The notes beneath the pieces are model-generated. The model did not search any database, had not been told where the DNA came from, and worked only from the letters and a program-made list of their open reading frames with translations. Made by a program: the position numbers and the translations under genes. DNA of 64,000 bases from Aliikangiella marina (GTDB lineage Bacteria; Pseudomonadota; Gammaproteobacteria; Enterobacterales; Kangiellaceae): positions 434,001 to 498,000 of the forward strand of contig NZ_VIKR01000004.1 in NCBI RefSeq assembly GCF_007004765.1, written 5' to 3'. Positions 32,987 through 43,310 of this stretch are shown piece after piece. Within the stretch, counting starts at the first letter, position 1. Every line of letters starts with the position of its first letter.

Positions 32987-34606
32987 TTAAGCGACTTTTT
33001 TAGTTTCAGTTTCTTCAGTTTTGTTTTGAGAATAACTCGCCTCTAAACTTTCGCTATTGGCAAGCAAATATTCAAATGCTGCGAGCGATGCTTTAGCGCC
33101 CTCTCCCATTGATACGACAATTTGTTTGTATGGTACTGTAGTCACATCTCCACAGGCATATATGCCCTTTGCTGAGGTTTCACATTTTTCGTTAATCACC
33201 ACTTCGCCAAAACGTGTTGTATCAACAACGCCATTTAAGAACGTACTATTTGGGACTAAACCAATCTGTACAAATACACCATCTAAAGCTAAATCAATGA
33301 CCTCTTCGGTTTGACGATCTTGATAAACAATCGAAGATACTTTTCCGTTTGTTGCTTTAATTTCTTTTGTCGCAACATTCTTTAGAATACTGATATTGGC
33401 TTTAGCTTCAGCTTGTTCAACAAGCACCTTGTCTGCTTTAAGCTCTGACAAATATTCAAAGACCGTTACAGACTTCACGATTCCAGCGAGGTCAAGCGCA
33501 GCTTCAATTCCAGAGTTACCTCCACCAATAACGGCAACATCTTTGTTTTTGAAAAAAGGTCCATCACAGTGCGGGCAATACGCTACCCCGTTTCCAATAT
33601 TTTCTTTCTCGCCCGGTACGCCGAGTTCTCTCCACTTTGCCCCGGTAGCAATAACGACGGTCTTACTAAAAATTTTTTCTCCCGAGGTAAGCTCGATAGT
33701 TTTAATATCATCTTGCTGAATATTGCTGACACGCAGATGCTCTTTGACGGTAATGTCATACTCATTTAAATGAGCTTGCATCGCACCGGTCAGCTCGGGG
33801 CCAGTTGTTTTTGGCACCGATATGAGGTTTTCGATCCCCATAGTGTCCTTAACTTGACCGCCTAAACGATCTGCAATCAGGGTTACTTTTAAGCCTTTAC
33901 GAGCGCTATAAATTGCCGCGCTTACACCTGCTGGACCGCCACCAATAACAGTGACATCTTGTAAAGGTAATTGAGAGTCCTGAGGGGAATTTTCTGCAGG
34001 CGGTTCAATTTGCATTAACTTTTCAATTAGTTCTGCTGCTGTGACCTTACCGTTGGCAAAAAGCGCTCCATTCAAATAGACACTTGGTACCCCCTGAATA
34101 TCTCTTTCTTCAATGACCTCTTGAAACAAGCCACCATCGATCATCTCGCTATTGATATTGGGGTTGAGTAGCGCAAACTGGTTGAGCGCTTGAACAACAT
34201 CAGGACAGTTGTGGCAACTTAAGCTGATAAATACTTCAAATTTCAGTGGTGTTGAAATATTTTGAATGAGATTTTGCAAACTCTTATCAAGCTTAAGTGC
34301 AGTACCAGAAGCCTGAAGAATAGCAAGAATCAATGAATTAAATTCATGACCAGAGGGTATTCCTGAAAATCGAATCCCACTGTCTTGACCGTCAGCTTCA
34401 ATGAGAAACGAAATTGGACTGCGCAAATGCGGTGCGTAATCTCTTTCTTCGAATGTAATTTTTTCGCTGACGCTTGTGATATCTTTAAGGAAAGATTTTA
34501 ACGCTGCTTTTTTTTCATGTTCACCAACTTGCAAGACGAAATTGACCGTCTTTTGCATGTTAGCAGTGTAGCTTTTAAGGGTATCTAAAATATCTTGAGT
34601 TAACAT
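32987..34606 (-). CDS. ahpF: Alkyl hydroperoxide reductase subunit F
   Basis: 539 aa, longer than E. coli AhpF (521). The N-terminal double thioredoxin-like domain carries CHNC near residue 129. The FAD-binding motif is [17 protein letters not shown] near 217, the redox disulfide is CPHC in [11 protein letters not shown] near 345, and the NAD-binding motif is [15 protein letters not shown] near 358. The C-terminal FAD motif is [15 protein letters not shown] near 485. It transfers electrons from NADH to AhpC. It is downstream of ahpC in the same orientation, separated by a terminator-like hairpin that may lower its expression relative to AhpC. Confidence 0.95.
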   Translation of the reverse strand: MLTQDILDTLKSYTANMQKTVNFVLQVGEHEKKAALKSFLKDITSVSEKITFEERDYAPHLRSPISFLIEADGQDSGIRFSGIPSGHEFNSLILAILQASGTALKLDKSLQNLIQNISTPLKFEVFISLSCHNCPDVVQALNQFALLNPNINSEMIDGGLFQEVIEERDIQGVPSVYLNGALFANGKVTAAELIEKLMQIEPPAENSPQDSQLPLQDVTVIGGGPAGVSAAIYSARKGLKVTLIADRLGGQVKDTMGIENLISVPKTTGPELTGAMQAHLNEYDITVKEHLRVSNIQQDDIKTIELTSGEKIFSKTVVIATGAKWRELGVPGEKENIGNGVAYCPHCDGPFFKNKDVAVIGGGNSGIEAALDLAGIVKSVTVFEYLSELKADKVLVEQAEAKANISILKNVATKEIKATNGKVSSIVYQDRQTEEVIDLALDGVFVQIGLVPNSTFLNGVVDTTRFGEVVINEKCETSAKGIYACGDVTTVPYKQIVVSMGEGAKASLAAFEYLLANSESLEASYSQNKTEETETKKVA

Positions 34607-34630
34607 GGTTATTCGCCTTGCTTAATCTTT

Positions 34631-34657
34631 AAAAAACGGGCCAGCTTTCACTGGCCC
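34631..34657 (-). terminator. Attenuator/terminator between ahpC and ahpF
   Basis: On the minus strand, GGGCCAG (34657-34651) and CTGGCCC (34644-34638) form a 7-bp GC-rich stem followed by GTTTTTT. It lies about 90 bases after ahpC and 25 bases before ahpF, so partial read-through would set an excess of AhpC over AhpF. Confidence 0.75.
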
Positions 34658-34747
34658 TGGGGTGTACTAGTCGAATTTGCGGATTTGACTTTACCTACCG
34701 CAAACCAACCAGATTCTTACGCTTGCTCTGGTTAATTCCGGCAAATT

Positions 34748-35311
34748 TTAAATTTTGCCGACTAAGTCGAGCGATGGCGCGAGCGTTTCTTCGCCCTCTT
34801 TCCACGCTGCCGGACACACTTCACCGGGGTTATTGGCGACATATTGAGCAGCTTTGACTTTGCGCAATAGATCTTCCGCATCACGACCAATGCCCTCGGC
34901 GGTTATTTCCATCGCCTGAATGACACCCTCAGGGTCAACAACGAAGGTGCCCCGATCGGCAAGCCCTTGGCCCTCACGCATCACCTCAAAATTGCGGGTG
35001 ATCTCTCCTGTTGGGTCACCAATCATGGTGTATTGGATTTTGCCAATCGTGTCAGAAGAGTCGTGCCACGCTTTGTGCGTGAAATGGGTATCTGTCGATA
35101 CTGAATAAATTTCTACACCACGTTTTTGAAATTCTTCATACTTATCAGCAAGGTCTCCCAATTCGGTTGGGCAAACAAAAGTGAAGTCCGCTGGATAGAA
35201 AAAGAATACAGCCCATTTACCTTGGATATCTTTATCGGTAACTTCGGTAAAATCACCGTTCTTAAATGCTGACGCAGTAAAGGGTTTAATCTTAGTATTA
35301 ATCAGTGCCAC
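34748..35311 (-). CDS. ahpC: Alkyl hydroperoxide reductase subunit C (peroxiredoxin)
   Basis: 187 aa from a GTG start with AGGAGG six bases upstream. The peroxidatic Cys is in [20 protein letters not shown] (residue 47) and the resolving Cys in GEVCPAAW (near 166), as in typical two-Cys AhpC1 proteins of the usual length. It reduces H2O2 and organic peroxides and is recycled by AhpF. It is divergent from oxyR, across a roughly 150-bp control region, and therefore a probable OxyR target. Confidence 0.96.
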   Translation of the reverse strand: MALINTKIKPFTASAFKNGDFTEVTDKDIQGKWAVFFFYPADFTFVCPTELGDLADKYEEFQKRGVEIYSVSTDTHFTHKAWHDSSDTIGKIQYTMIGDPTGEITRNFEVMREGQGLADRGTFVVDPEGVIQAMEITAEGIGRDAEDLLRKVKAAQYVANNPGEVCPAAWKEGEETLAPSLDLVGKI

Positions 35312-35393
35312 ATTGGCCTCCTGTTAGGTTTTGGATAAGGGTTAACAATCTTCAGGAGTCATACTAAACGCGAGACGACAATCAGTAAATTTG

Positions 35394-35430
35394 AATATAG
35401 TTAAGATTATATTCTATAATTTAGAACATA
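35394..35430. promoter_or_regulatory. Possible OxyR operator between ahpC and oxyR
   Basis: An AT-rich block containing ATAGTTAAGATTAT, then TTCTATAATTTAGAAC, has the ATAG/CTAT-like half-sites spaced as in LysR-type operators but not a clean match to the OxyR consensus. Location between oxyR and its likely target is the main argument. Confidence 0.3.
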
Positions 35431-35459
35431 AGGATAACCACTTTAATACTGAGTACCCC

Positions 35460-36362
35460 ATGATTTCTCTAAAACAATTGCGTTACGCACTCGCCGTGGA
35501 ACAAACATTACACTTTAAAAAGGCGGCAGAGCTATGCAATGTCAGTCCTTCAGCGCTAAGCACAGCGCTTAATGAACTTGAAAAACAGCTTGGGTTGCAC
35601 ATTTTTGAGCGGGACAATAAGAAAGTACTCGTAACGCCTATTGGCCAGGAAGTGTTGACTAAGGCAAGAGAAATCAAGCTACAAGTAGACGAGCTTCAGC
35701 ACTTAACCGCTGAATACCAAGCCCCGCTATCATTTCCAGTTTCACTCGGCGTTATTCCAACAATCGCCCCTTATTTACTGCCCAAATTATTGCCTAACCT
35801 TCAACGCAAATATCCGAACGCTCAACTTAATATTATTGAAGCGCAATCACATGAATTGGTTGAAAAAGTGAGATTGGGTGAAATCGATACCGCTATTTTG
35901 GCCTTGCCATTTCCACTTGAAGGCTTACTCAGTTTTGAATTTTGGCAAGAGGATTTTTACTGGGCGGCTTTGAAAAGTGATGTGACTGAAGAACGTAATG
36001 AGATCACAAGCGACGAGTTAATTGAGCAAGACTTGATTTTATTGAGCGAGGGCCACTGTTTAAAAGACCACATACTCGATGTCTGCAAGCTACCACCCGC
36101 AGAAAACTCCCACGCGGTCAGTGCCACAAGCCTCACTACCTTGATACAGATGGTCTTAGGCAATTTAGGTACAACGCTAGTCCCTGAGATGGCGCTTGGG
36201 CAGCTCATCGCTCAAAACAAAGAACTGTCAGCTGTTCATCTCAATGAGCCTAGCCCGCACCGACGCATCGCATTCATTTTGAGGCCTAATTACACTAGAA
36301 TGTCGAGCATCGAGGCACTCAAAGATCTCTGTACCACTGCACTCAGCTCAAATATTGAGTAA
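35460..36362 (+). CDS. oxyR: OxyR, peroxide-sensing LysR regulator
   Basis: 300 aa from the ATG at 35460 (MISLKQLRYALAVEQTLHF); an upstream in-frame ATG at 35391 would add 23 unlike-family residues. The HTH is residues 3-60. The sensing disulfide pair is evident in LSEGHCLKDHILDVCK, matching the EGHC...C pattern of OxyR (Cys199/208 in E. coli). Oxidation by H2O2 switches it to activate ahpC, katG and dps type genes, which lie right beside it. It is divergent from ahpC. Confidence 0.93.
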   Translation: MISLKQLRYALAVEQTLHFKKAAELCNVSPSALSTALNELEKQLGLHIFERDNKKVLVTPIGQEVLTKAREIKLQVDELQHLTAEYQAPLSFPVSLGVIPTIAPYLLPKLLPNLQRKYPNAQLNIIEAQSHELVEKVRLGEIDTAILALPFPLEGLLSFEFWQEDFYWAALKSDVTEERNEITSDELIEQDLILLSEGHCLKDHILDVCKLPPAENSHAVSATSLTTLIQMVLGNLGTTLVPEMALGQLIAQNKELSAVHLNEPSPHRRIAFILRPNYTRMSSIEALKDLCTTALSSNIE

Positions 36363-36469
36363 ACTAGAAGCGTCCTCGAGCCAAGTGCTCTAACGGCCGA
36401 CTTTTGGCGTAATCACAGAGTATTACACTCTTCGCTTTTCCCTGCGAGTATCATTATTTAGGAATATCA

Positions 36470-37282
36470 ATGCAGTTTATTATCAAGATTCTATCGATTA
36501 TTGCCCCGGGCTGGGTGGTAAAAAAAGCCATCCACACTATCAATAATCCAAAGGTCAAAAAGCTTCGCGAACATGAAACTGAAGTGATCCAACAAGCGAA
36601 AGAAAAAACGATTAAGTTCAACGATTTTGATATCAAAACTTATCGCTGGGGAAGTGGAACAAAATCCATTCTACTAGTTCACGGCTGGGAGGGCCAAGCT
36701 GGTAACTTTGCCGAAATCATTGATGCGCTGGTAGACAATGACTACACCGTTTATGCCTTCGATGCGCCAAGTCACGGATTCAGTAGCAGTGGTGAAACAA
36801 GCGTGTTTGAATTTAGTGAACTCACCGCGAAAATGTTACAAGATACCGGCGTCAAAGAAATCATTAGCCATTCGTTCGGCGGCGTTGCAACGACTATCGC
36901 GCTTTCCCAAAACCCCGCGATCGCAATCGACAAATACCTCCTGTTGACCACGCCTGACAAATTTGTCGATCGAATTGATACGGTTGCTCAGCAAGTTGGG
37001 ATAAGCGAGAAGATTAAGGCGCGTCTCATTAAAACCATCGAAGCGCACTATCAGCTTGATGTAACCCAAACGAATGTCAGTGCCTATGCACCAAAAACCA
37101 ATGTTAAAAGCGCAAAAATCATTCATGACATTGATGATAAAGTAGTACCAATTGAATATTCTCGAAATGTCTGCGCCCATTGGCCCGTGTGTACTTTGGA
37201 AGAAATATCAGGTACGGGTCATTTCAGGATTTTGCGTACCCCTGAAGTCATTGAAAAAATCATTACCTTTTTCAAACACTAG
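36470..37282 (+). CDS. Alpha/beta hydrolase
   Basis: 270 aa. The fold markers are an oxyanion strand LLVHGWEGQAGNF near residue 68, a nucleophile elbow SHSFGG near residue 136 (SxSxG instead of GxSxG), an acid in HDIDDKVVP near 222 and the His of GTGHFRI near 252. The substrate is unknown. Residues 10-20 include a hydrophobic stretch (IIAPGWVV) too short to be a certain membrane anchor. Transcribed alone. Confidence 0.8.
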   Translation: MQFIIKILSIIAPGWVVKKAIHTINNPKVKKLREHETEVIQQAKEKTIKFNDFDIKTYRWGSGTKSILLVHGWEGQAGNFAEIIDALVDNDYTVYAFDAPSHGFSSSGETSVFEFSELTAKMLQDTGVKEIISHSFGGVATTIALSQNPAIAIDKYLLLTTPDKFVDRIDTVAQQVGISEKIKARLIKTIEAHYQLDVTQTNVSAYAPKTNVKSAKIIHDIDDKVVPIEYSRNVCAHWPVCTLEEISGTGHFRILRTPEVIEKIITFFKH

Positions 37283-37450
37283 CCGGCTTACCTATTATTT
37301 TCGTTATCTGAGATATTCGGCATAATATACTCAAAAGTAGTAATGCGGTGGGCACGCAGTAAAATACTTATGGCAAACTCAATAGAAACAACTACTCTTA
37401 AGCTATCGATTTAACTCTTTGTTGAGCCACTCGTTTAGATAACCAGAGAA

Positions 37451-37984
37451 ATGTCACCTACCTCGATTAATTTTTCGACCGGAAAGTTGCAAGCGCCCAC
37501 GCTTCCACCGAATAGTGATCTCGTCACTTATTGGATCAATCAAGCCAATAACTGGCTCAACGAGAATATCGATTACACCCAAGCGATCACCGCCGCTAGT
37601 GCGCTCGCTGCAGGTACTCGTTGGGCGATCATTAGTAAGCGCCTCGGCCACGATTCTTCGCGAGTAAAAATGCTCGCGCTATTCGATCAAGGCGAGTTTA
37701 AAGATTGCCAAATATATGACTTTATTGGAACACCTTGTGAAGAGGTACTGAGTAAAGATAAATTCTGCTTGTTCAGTAACGTCCAAAAAGCCTTTCCCGA
37801 TGACCCGGATCTGGTTGAAATGGGCGTAATGGACTACGCAGGTTGCGCTTTGCGAGATAAAAATAACAAGAGCGTCGGCCACCTTTTTGTTATGCATGAT
37901 CAACCAATTAATAATTTCGACGAAGTTGAGGAAATTATTCTCGCAATGATCGCAATACTGAAGCTCGAGTGGGACTTCGATTAA
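37451..37984 (+). CDS. Stand-alone GAF-domain protein
   Basis: 177 aa. Residues 40-175 form a GAF domain with the usual markers (YDFIGTPCEEV, then FPDDPDLVEMGVMDYAG and NKSVGHLFVMHD). This variant is usually found fused to PAS, GGDEF or kinase domains; here it stands alone. GAF domains bind small ligands or act as redox/light sensors, and the ligand is unknown. The CRY-DASH operon begins 334 bp downstream. Confidence 0.75.
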   Translation: MSPTSINFSTGKLQAPTLPPNSDLVTYWINQANNWLNENIDYTQAITAASALAAGTRWAIISKRLGHDSSRVKMLALFDQGEFKDCQIYDFIGTPCEEVLSKDKFCLFSNVQKAFPDDPDLVEMGVMDYAGCALRDKNNKSVGHLFVMHDQPINNFDEVEEIILAMIAILKLEWDFD

Positions 37985-38318
37985 GGTGTAGTGAGTCTGC
38001 AGACTATCAGGCTCGTTAATTTAGCGTTGTTTACTTTTTAGCAGGCTATCAACGTTTCTCATGAGAACCTTACCGAATTTTATTCAGCTCACACCGCAAC
38101 ACTAACGTTAATGGTTATAAAACTGCCATCAGCCACATTATTCAGTTCGACAGCTTGAATTATCCTTATTTAGCTTTGTTGTGCGAGTCTTGTTAAATCT
38201 GGCCTTGGTTTGTCTTGCGTTAGTATAAGTTACTCTCACGACTTTCGTGCTCAGTCAGAACCAGAAGCCGCTTCGTCCCGTAACCAGTGTAATCATAAAA
38301 ATTATTTTCGATATCTGC
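37985..38318. other. Intergenic region before the CRY-DASH operon
   Basis: No gene or clear structure. It should hold the photolyase operon promoter; a TATAAG word near 38225 is the best -10 candidate, but no well-spaced -35 is convincing. The in-frame ATG at 38247 would give a 24-residue extension not found in the family. Confidence 0.4.
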
Positions 38319-39647
38319 ATGAGCAACGCAATTTATTGGTTCACTAACGACCTGAGACTCTCCGACAACCCTGCTTTAATTCAGGCTATTAAAGACGAAA
38401 GGTCGTTGGGATACGTCTTTTGTATTGATCCTACTTGGTTCTTCCCCAACCGGTTCAACTGTATTGCAATGGGTAAACATCGATACAGCTTTTTACTCGA
38501 ATCTTTAATTGATCTCGACTCGCAGTTGTCTGCGTACGGACAATATCTGAATATTTACTGCGAGCCGCCTGGAAAATTGTTTCAGCGGCTGTATAACCAA
38601 AATGGCGTAAGGCGGGTTTATCATGCTGACAACTCCGACTTTGACCAAGCCACTTTCTTTCAGTCGCTTTCCAATTATGCTGACGATATCGAAGTCATTA
38701 CTGGACAGCCAAATTACTTATTTCAAGAAACACAGTTACCGTTCACGGTCACTGAGCTCCCCCAATCCTTTTCAAAATTCCGGCGCCTTATCGAAAAACA
38801 AGCAACCCCTGTCGATGCGCCAATTAGCACTCCGACTCAGTTCCCGAGCTCCTTCCTTCCCCACAGAAACTGGCGTCGCACTGTTCGCCAGCCGGATATT
38901 GGGTCGGGTCCTTCGTTTGAGGGCGGAGAGCGCTGCGCGCAGGAGCATTTGCGAAATTACTTTACCAGCGATCGTCCGCAAACATACAAGGAGACAAGAA
39001 ACTCATTGGACGAGTGGACCCATTCGACAAAATTATCGCCTTCGCTCGCAATGGGCTGTATATCGCCGCGCCAAGTGGTTAGTGCGCTAAAAAAACACGA
39101 GCATCAATTTTCAGCTAACCAATCCACTTATTGGATTTTGTTTGAACTACTCTGGCGCGAATATTTTTCGCTTTACGCCCGCCGCTGGGGTTCCCGATTG
39201 TTTGCTTTTTCAGGCATCAATAACCAAAAGCCTCTGACGAGTTTCTATGGCGAAAGGTTTCAGCAATGGTGTCAAGGTACTACGCCATACCCGATAGTTA
39301 ATGCCTGTATGAAACAGCTCAATGCGACCGGCTACATGTCGAATCGCGGTCGTCAGTTGGTGGCAAGTTGTTTTGTTCATGAACTCGGTCTCGATTGGCG
39401 CTATGGCGCCGCTTACTTTGAGCAACAACTCATCGATTACGATGTCGCCTCAAACTGGGGCAACTGGCAATATCTTGCGGGAGTTGGAGCCGATCCAAGA
39501 GGCTGTCGGCAATTCAATCTTCAAAAGCAAACAGAAACATACGACCCTGACGGCGAGTTTATTAGCGCTTGGGGTGGTCAAACCTACCACACGCAAATCG
39601 ACTCAGTTGATGCGGCGGACTGGCCGGTTATGCCTCAGGAACACTAA
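38319..39647 (+). CDS. Cryptochrome DASH
   Basis: 442 aa from the ATG at 38319 ([20 protein letters not shown]). The N-terminal photolyase alpha/beta domain spans about residues 4-130, and the FAD-binding helical domain the C-terminal half. DASH-specific blocks are present: [58 protein letters not shown] and [17 protein letters not shown]. Proteins of this group repair cyclobutane dimers in single-stranded DNA and may act in blue-light signalling. It is eight bases upstream of a second photolyase-family gene. The expected antenna and FAD motifs are intact at this level of inspection. Confidence 0.9.
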   Translation: MSNAIYWFTNDLRLSDNPALIQAIKDERSLGYVFCIDPTWFFPNRFNCIAMGKHRYSFLLESLIDLDSQLSAYGQYLNIYCEPPGKLFQRLYNQNGVRRVYHADNSDFDQATFFQSLSNYADDIEVITGQPNYLFQETQLPFTVTELPQSFSKFRRLIEKQATPVDAPISTPTQFPSSFLPHRNWRRTVRQPDIGSGPSFEGGERCAQEHLRNYFTSDRPQTYKETRNSLDEWTHSTKLSPSLAMGCISPRQVVSALKKHEHQFSANQSTYWILFELLWREYFSLYARRWGSRLFAFSGINNQKPLTSFYGERFQQWCQGTTPYPIVNACMKQLNATGYMSNRGRQLVASCFVHELGLDWRYGAAYFEQQLIDYDVASNWGNWQYLAGVGADPRGCRQFNLQKQTETYDPDGEFISAWGGQTYHTQIDSVDAADWPVMPQEH

Positions 39648-39655
39648 GTCAGCCA

Positions 39656-41191
39656 ATGAGCAAACAGGCGATAAATATCGTTTGGTTTAAACGTGATTTA
39701 CGTTTGTCGGACCATCAACCGCTACAATCGGCGTTTGAAAATCAATATCCAACCCTGTTGTTGTATAGCTTTGAGCCAATGATGGTGGAAGACTCCCATT
39801 ACAATGAGCGCCATTGGCGATTCGTCAATCAATCCATCGAAGATATCAATCACCAGTTGGCAAAATTTAATGCGCAAATTTATGTCTTTCAACAGCCAAT
39901 CGTCAACTTATTGGAAAGTCTGAGTGATCAATTCCAGATAAAAAACATCTTTAGTCATCAAGAAATCGGCTTGAACAACACCTTCTCTCGTGACAAAGCA
40001 GTTGACCGATGGTGCAAGAGTAATGGCATCAATTGGCTGGAGTATCCAACTGGTGCCGTCATTCGTGGAAACAAAAATCGCAACCGCTGGGATTCTCGCT
40101 GGAACAAGGTAATGACCGAAGATCCGGCGCAGCCGGATTGGCAGAGTTTTGTGCCGGTGCGATTGAAGGATTATCAACAGCCCGAATTACCCAAAAGCTA
40201 TCAGCACGCGGATGATAATTTTCAACGCGGCGGCCCCTATGCAGCGCGAGAAACACTTAACAGTTTTTTTAGTCTGCGTGGCAAGGCTTACCAAGGCAGC
40301 ATTTCCAGCCCAAGTCTCTCTCGAACCCATTGCTCACGCCTGTCGCCTTACCTCACTTGGGGCAATTTAAGTGTGCGTCAAGTCTATCAAAAAACGCTGG
40401 AATGTTACCGCAGCGAAGATCCTTTCTATATCGGTTGGAAACGGTCGATTTCCGCTTTCAATTCAAGACTCCATTGGCACTGTCACTTTATGCAAAAATT
40501 TGAAAGCCAATGTCAAATGGAGTTTCAGCCGCTCAATTCCGGCTACAATGAATTCCCGTATCGACAAGATAAAAAAGTCTCGGAAGATCTCGAACGTTGG
40601 GCAAATGGAATGACAGGCTTTCCGTTAATCGATGCTTGCATGCGTTGTCTTAAACAAACCGGATACATTAATTTTCGAATGCGAGCGATGCTAGTGAGTT
40701 TTGTCACCCACCACTTGAATATTTCTTGGCAGCAAGCCAGTCTGCCGTTAGCTAACTATTTTTTGGACTTTGAGCCAGGCATTCATTATCCGCAAATTCA
40801 GATGCAGGCTTCTGTTACAGGAATTAACACAATTCGTTTGTACAATCCGATTAAACAATCACACGATCAAGATCCTGAAGGAAAGTTTATTCGTCAGTGG
40901 CTTCCAGAACTGTCCAAATGTCCCGTCGAATACCTTCATCAACCCTGGCTACAACCACCTATGGAAGCCATCTTTAATGGCTTTAAACTTGGCCAAGATT
41001 ATCCAGAGCCGATTATCGAGATCAATACGGCCACCAAGACTGCGAGAGATCGTCTGTGGTCTTACCGCAAGCGAGAGGATGTTCAAAAAGCCATCCCTGA
41101 GATTTTAGGACTGCATGTTCGTCCCAAACCTAAAAACTCGCGGGCTCGTCGTAAAAAAACAGCCGCTTCAATACCTGCAGAAGAGAGTTGA
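39656..41191 (+). CDS. Photolyase/cryptochrome-family flavoprotein
   Basis: 511 aa. It has a photolyase N-terminal domain ([19 protein letters not shown]) and a C-terminal FAD-binding domain ([70 protein letters not shown]). The tail is basic ([12 protein letters not shown]). The subgroup is not the classic CPD photolyase PhrB. It resembles the FAD-binding cryptochrome-like proteins often paired with CRY-DASH in marine bacteria, so CPD, (6-4) or signalling function cannot be decided by eye. It is in an operon with the CRY-DASH gene and the DUF2256 gene. Confidence 0.85.
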   Translation: MSKQAINIVWFKRDLRLSDHQPLQSAFENQYPTLLLYSFEPMMVEDSHYNERHWRFVNQSIEDINHQLAKFNAQIYVFQQPIVNLLESLSDQFQIKNIFSHQEIGLNNTFSRDKAVDRWCKSNGINWLEYPTGAVIRGNKNRNRWDSRWNKVMTEDPAQPDWQSFVPVRLKDYQQPELPKSYQHADDNFQRGGPYAARETLNSFFSLRGKAYQGSISSPSLSRTHCSRLSPYLTWGNLSVRQVYQKTLECYRSEDPFYIGWKRSISAFNSRLHWHCHFMQKFESQCQMEFQPLNSGYNEFPYRQDKKVSEDLERWANGMTGFPLIDACMRCLKQTGYINFRMRAMLVSFVTHHLNISWQQASLPLANYFLDFEPGIHYPQIQMQASVTGINTIRLYNPIKQSHDQDPEGKFIRQWLPELSKCPVEYLHQPWLQPPMEAIFNGFKLGQDYPEPIIEINTATKTARDRLWSYRKREDVQKAIPEILGLHVRPKPKNSRARRKKTAASIPAEES

Positions 41192-41192
41192 A

Positions 41193-41345
41193 ATGGCGCA
41201 CAAGAAAGTTAATTTGCCGGAGAAAATTTGCTTAGTGTGTTCCCGCCCCTTTAAATGGCGCAAAAAATGGCAAAAAGATTGGGACTCCGTAAAGTATTGT
41301 TCTCAAAGGTGTCGGCAAAATAAATCAACAAAACCCAATAATTAA
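41193..41345 (+). CDS. DUF2256 zinc-finger protein
   Basis: 50 aa from the ATG at 41193, one base after the photolyase stop. The DUF2256 pattern is complete: [19 protein letters not shown], then VKYCSQRCR. The CxxC...CxxxC cysteines should bind zinc. DUF2256 genes are known companions of photolyase/cryptochrome genes and are sometimes fused to them; the function is unknown. The reading frame extends upstream to 41115 but that part overlaps the photolyase gene. Confidence 0.88.
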   Translation: MAHKKVNLPEKICLVCSRPFKWRKKWQKDWDSVKYCSQRCRQNKSTKPNN

Positions 41346-41452
41346 ACCTATTGTTCGAATAATTGAAACTATATATTGATTATTTGACTGTTTTTCCTTT
41401 GCAACGTTCAAATTAAACTGATTCCATCGTAACCAACACGGAGGAGTAAAGA

Positions 41453-42157
41453 ATGATTTATCTTAGAAAAGCAGCAGAACGTGGTGGCGCAAACTTTGGT
41501 TGGCTTGATAGCAAGCATACATTTTCATTTGGTCATTACTATGATCCGAAACATATGGGATTCTCGGCTTTGCGAGTCATCAACGATGATACCGTTGCAG
41601 CAGGCGCTGGTTTTGGCACCCATGGTCACCGAGATATGGAAATAATCTCTTATGTGACTAAAGGTGCTATTGAGCATAAAGACAGCATGGGCAACAGCTT
41701 TGTTGTGCCTGCTGGAGACGTGCAAAGAATGAGTGCGGGTAAAGGTATCACACATTCAGAATTTAACCATTCAAAAACTGAAGAGCTTAAATTTCTTCAG
41801 ATTTGGATCATTCCCAATGAGCAAGGTATTGAGCCCAGCTACGAGCAAAAGGCAATTGAACAAACTTCGGTGTTAACGCCCCTGGTAACGCCAGACGGAA
41901 AAGACGGAGCTTTATCAATTCATCAAGATGCAAGCATCTTTCGCCTTTCGCTTGAGCCAGGGGAAACTTACCAACTCGACGCAACGGAGCGACCAGGTTA
42001 TTTGCATGTGATTGAAGGCTCAGCTACCAGCACAGCTTCTGCAATTAGTGCTGGCGACGGCATCGGTGTTTACGAAGAATCCATCGCGATAACCGCGCAA
42101 GACGAAAACCTCGTTGCGTTATGGTTTGATTTACCTGCTCCAAAGGCTGCCGCCTAA
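41453..42157 (+). CDS. Pirin family protein (YhhW-like)
   Basis: 234 aa bicupin. The metal-binding and family blocks of pirins are present: FGWLDSKHTFSFGHYYDP, GFGTHGHRDMEIISYV (His ligands), VPAGDVQRMSAGKGITHSE and KFLQIWIIPNEQG. E. coli YhhW has quercetinase activity; others act as redox regulators. Length matches YhhW. A GGAGG-type ribosome-binding site precedes the start (ACGGAGGAG), and a terminator follows closely, so it is a one-gene unit. Confidence 0.9.
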   Translation: MIYLRKAAERGGANFGWLDSKHTFSFGHYYDPKHMGFSALRVINDDTVAAGAGFGTHGHRDMEIISYVTKGAIEHKDSMGNSFVVPAGDVQRMSAGKGITHSEFNHSKTEELKFLQIWIIPNEQGIEPSYEQKAIEQTSVLTPLVTPDGKDGALSIHQDASIFRLSLEPGETYQLDATERPGYLHVIEGSATSTASAISAGDGIGVYEESIAITAQDENLVALWFDLPAPKAAA

Positions 42158-42162
42158 ACAAA

Positions 42163-42194
42163 AAAATCGAGAGCCAATTTGGCTTTCGATTTTT
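42163..42194 (+). terminator. Terminator of the pirin gene
   Basis: AAAATCGAGAGCC / GGCTTTCGATTTT is a 13-pair stem with one wobble and a five-base loop, flanked by A- and T-runs, six bases after the pirin stop. The symmetry makes it usable in both directions. Confidence 0.85.
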
Positions 42195-42252
42195 CGTTTA
42201 CCGATAATGAACACGGGTATCATTTGAATGCAATTAACAGTTTGCAACCGAA

Positions 42253-42966
42253 TTACTTTTCAACTAACTCAAATTGGACATAAACCTGCTTACTAATTTT
42301 TATGGTTCCTGCGGCGATGTTTGCGGCGGGAGCAAATTCCGCATCCATGCTCGACATTCTTGCCCGAGCAGCAATTGGAGCAGGATGATAGTCTGAACTG
42401 GTCTCATTAATACTTAATGGTTTACCGATCGCCATCCCCAAAACATCAGCCATTTGAGTCGCCTTGTTTTTCGCAGAAAGTAGGGCACTCTTTCGTAATT
42501 CGGATTCAAGTTGCTTGGCCTTGGAGTACTGATAAGTAAAACCATTCATACTCACTTCTGAATATTTTGCCAACCCTTGCCACAATCGAAAATACTTATC
42601 CAGATCGGTCAATTTGAAGGTTAGTTGGCTAGAGGCAAAAAAACCATCTTTAATCCAGCGCTTTTGACGATACTCTTTGTTTTCAGTCAATTGCATTCGA
42701 TTAGTTTGAATGTCTTTTGACTTGATACCATTTTTTGTCAGATAACCAACAACCCCGTCAATCAACCTAGTATGGTCTTTGGCGACTTGTTCTGTTTCTA
42801 ATGCTTGATTACGTATTGAAATACGCCACACCAACTCGTCCGGTTCAACCGACTTTTCAGCAATCCCTTGAACTGAGATATGAGGCTGTATGGACTCAGC
42901 TGCCAGTGCGCCGAGCGAACTCATCGCAAGCAAACTGACACTTATCACTAATTGAGCAAATCTCAT
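42253..42966 (-). CDS. SIMPL-domain (DUF541) periplasmic protein
   Basis: 237 aa from the ATG at 42966, with GGAG just upstream; the frame also opens from a TTG 12 bases earlier. It has a signal peptide (MRFAQLVISVSLLAMSSLGA, cleaved after LAA). The SIMPL domain follows: ISVQGIAEKSVEPDELVWRI, then residues to the C-terminus. E. coli YggE of this family lowers oxidative stress by an unknown mechanism. Transcribed alone, in the minus direction. Confidence 0.85.
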   Translation of the reverse strand: MRFAQLVISVSLLAMSSLGALAAESIQPHISVQGIAEKSVEPDELVWRISIRNQALETEQVAKDHTRLIDGVVGYLTKNGIKSKDIQTNRMQLTENKEYRQKRWIKDGFFASSQLTFKLTDLDKYFRLWQGLAKYSEVSMNGFTYQYSKAKQLESELRKSALLSAKNKATQMADVLGMAIGKPLSINETSSDYHPAPIAARARMSSMDAEFAPAANIAAGTIKISKQVYVQFELVEK

Positions 42967-43310
42967 AAAATTCTCCAACCAAATTTTTTGACTAGCAACG
43001 ATACTAACAAATTAAACTGAATAAATACTGACTAAAAACAAAGCTTCGCAGCTTTTTACAGGCTATTACACTTTTTACCCAAGACAAATTTTACTGGCTG
43101 TATTTTTTACACACCGTATTTTTAAAGACGACAGTTTTGAATAGACAGTCACCGACTATTACTATGCGAACGACTTGTATGCCGTCCACTTGGGTTTTAG
43201 AGCTTACTGCAGCTTGAATCGCGCCAGTCTCATTGAGTGCAAGCCACTTACTGATTTTCAATCAGTCTGTATTGTTGGTATTATCAATAAAAAATTCAAA
43301 AAGCATTCAT
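42967..43310. other. Intergenic region, divergent genes
   Basis: 344 bases between the divergent SIMPL and methyltransferase genes. No gene, structured RNA or clear operator was found. The in-frame extension to 43233 is unlikely, since family members start at the hydrophobic segment after 43311. Confidence 0.4.
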
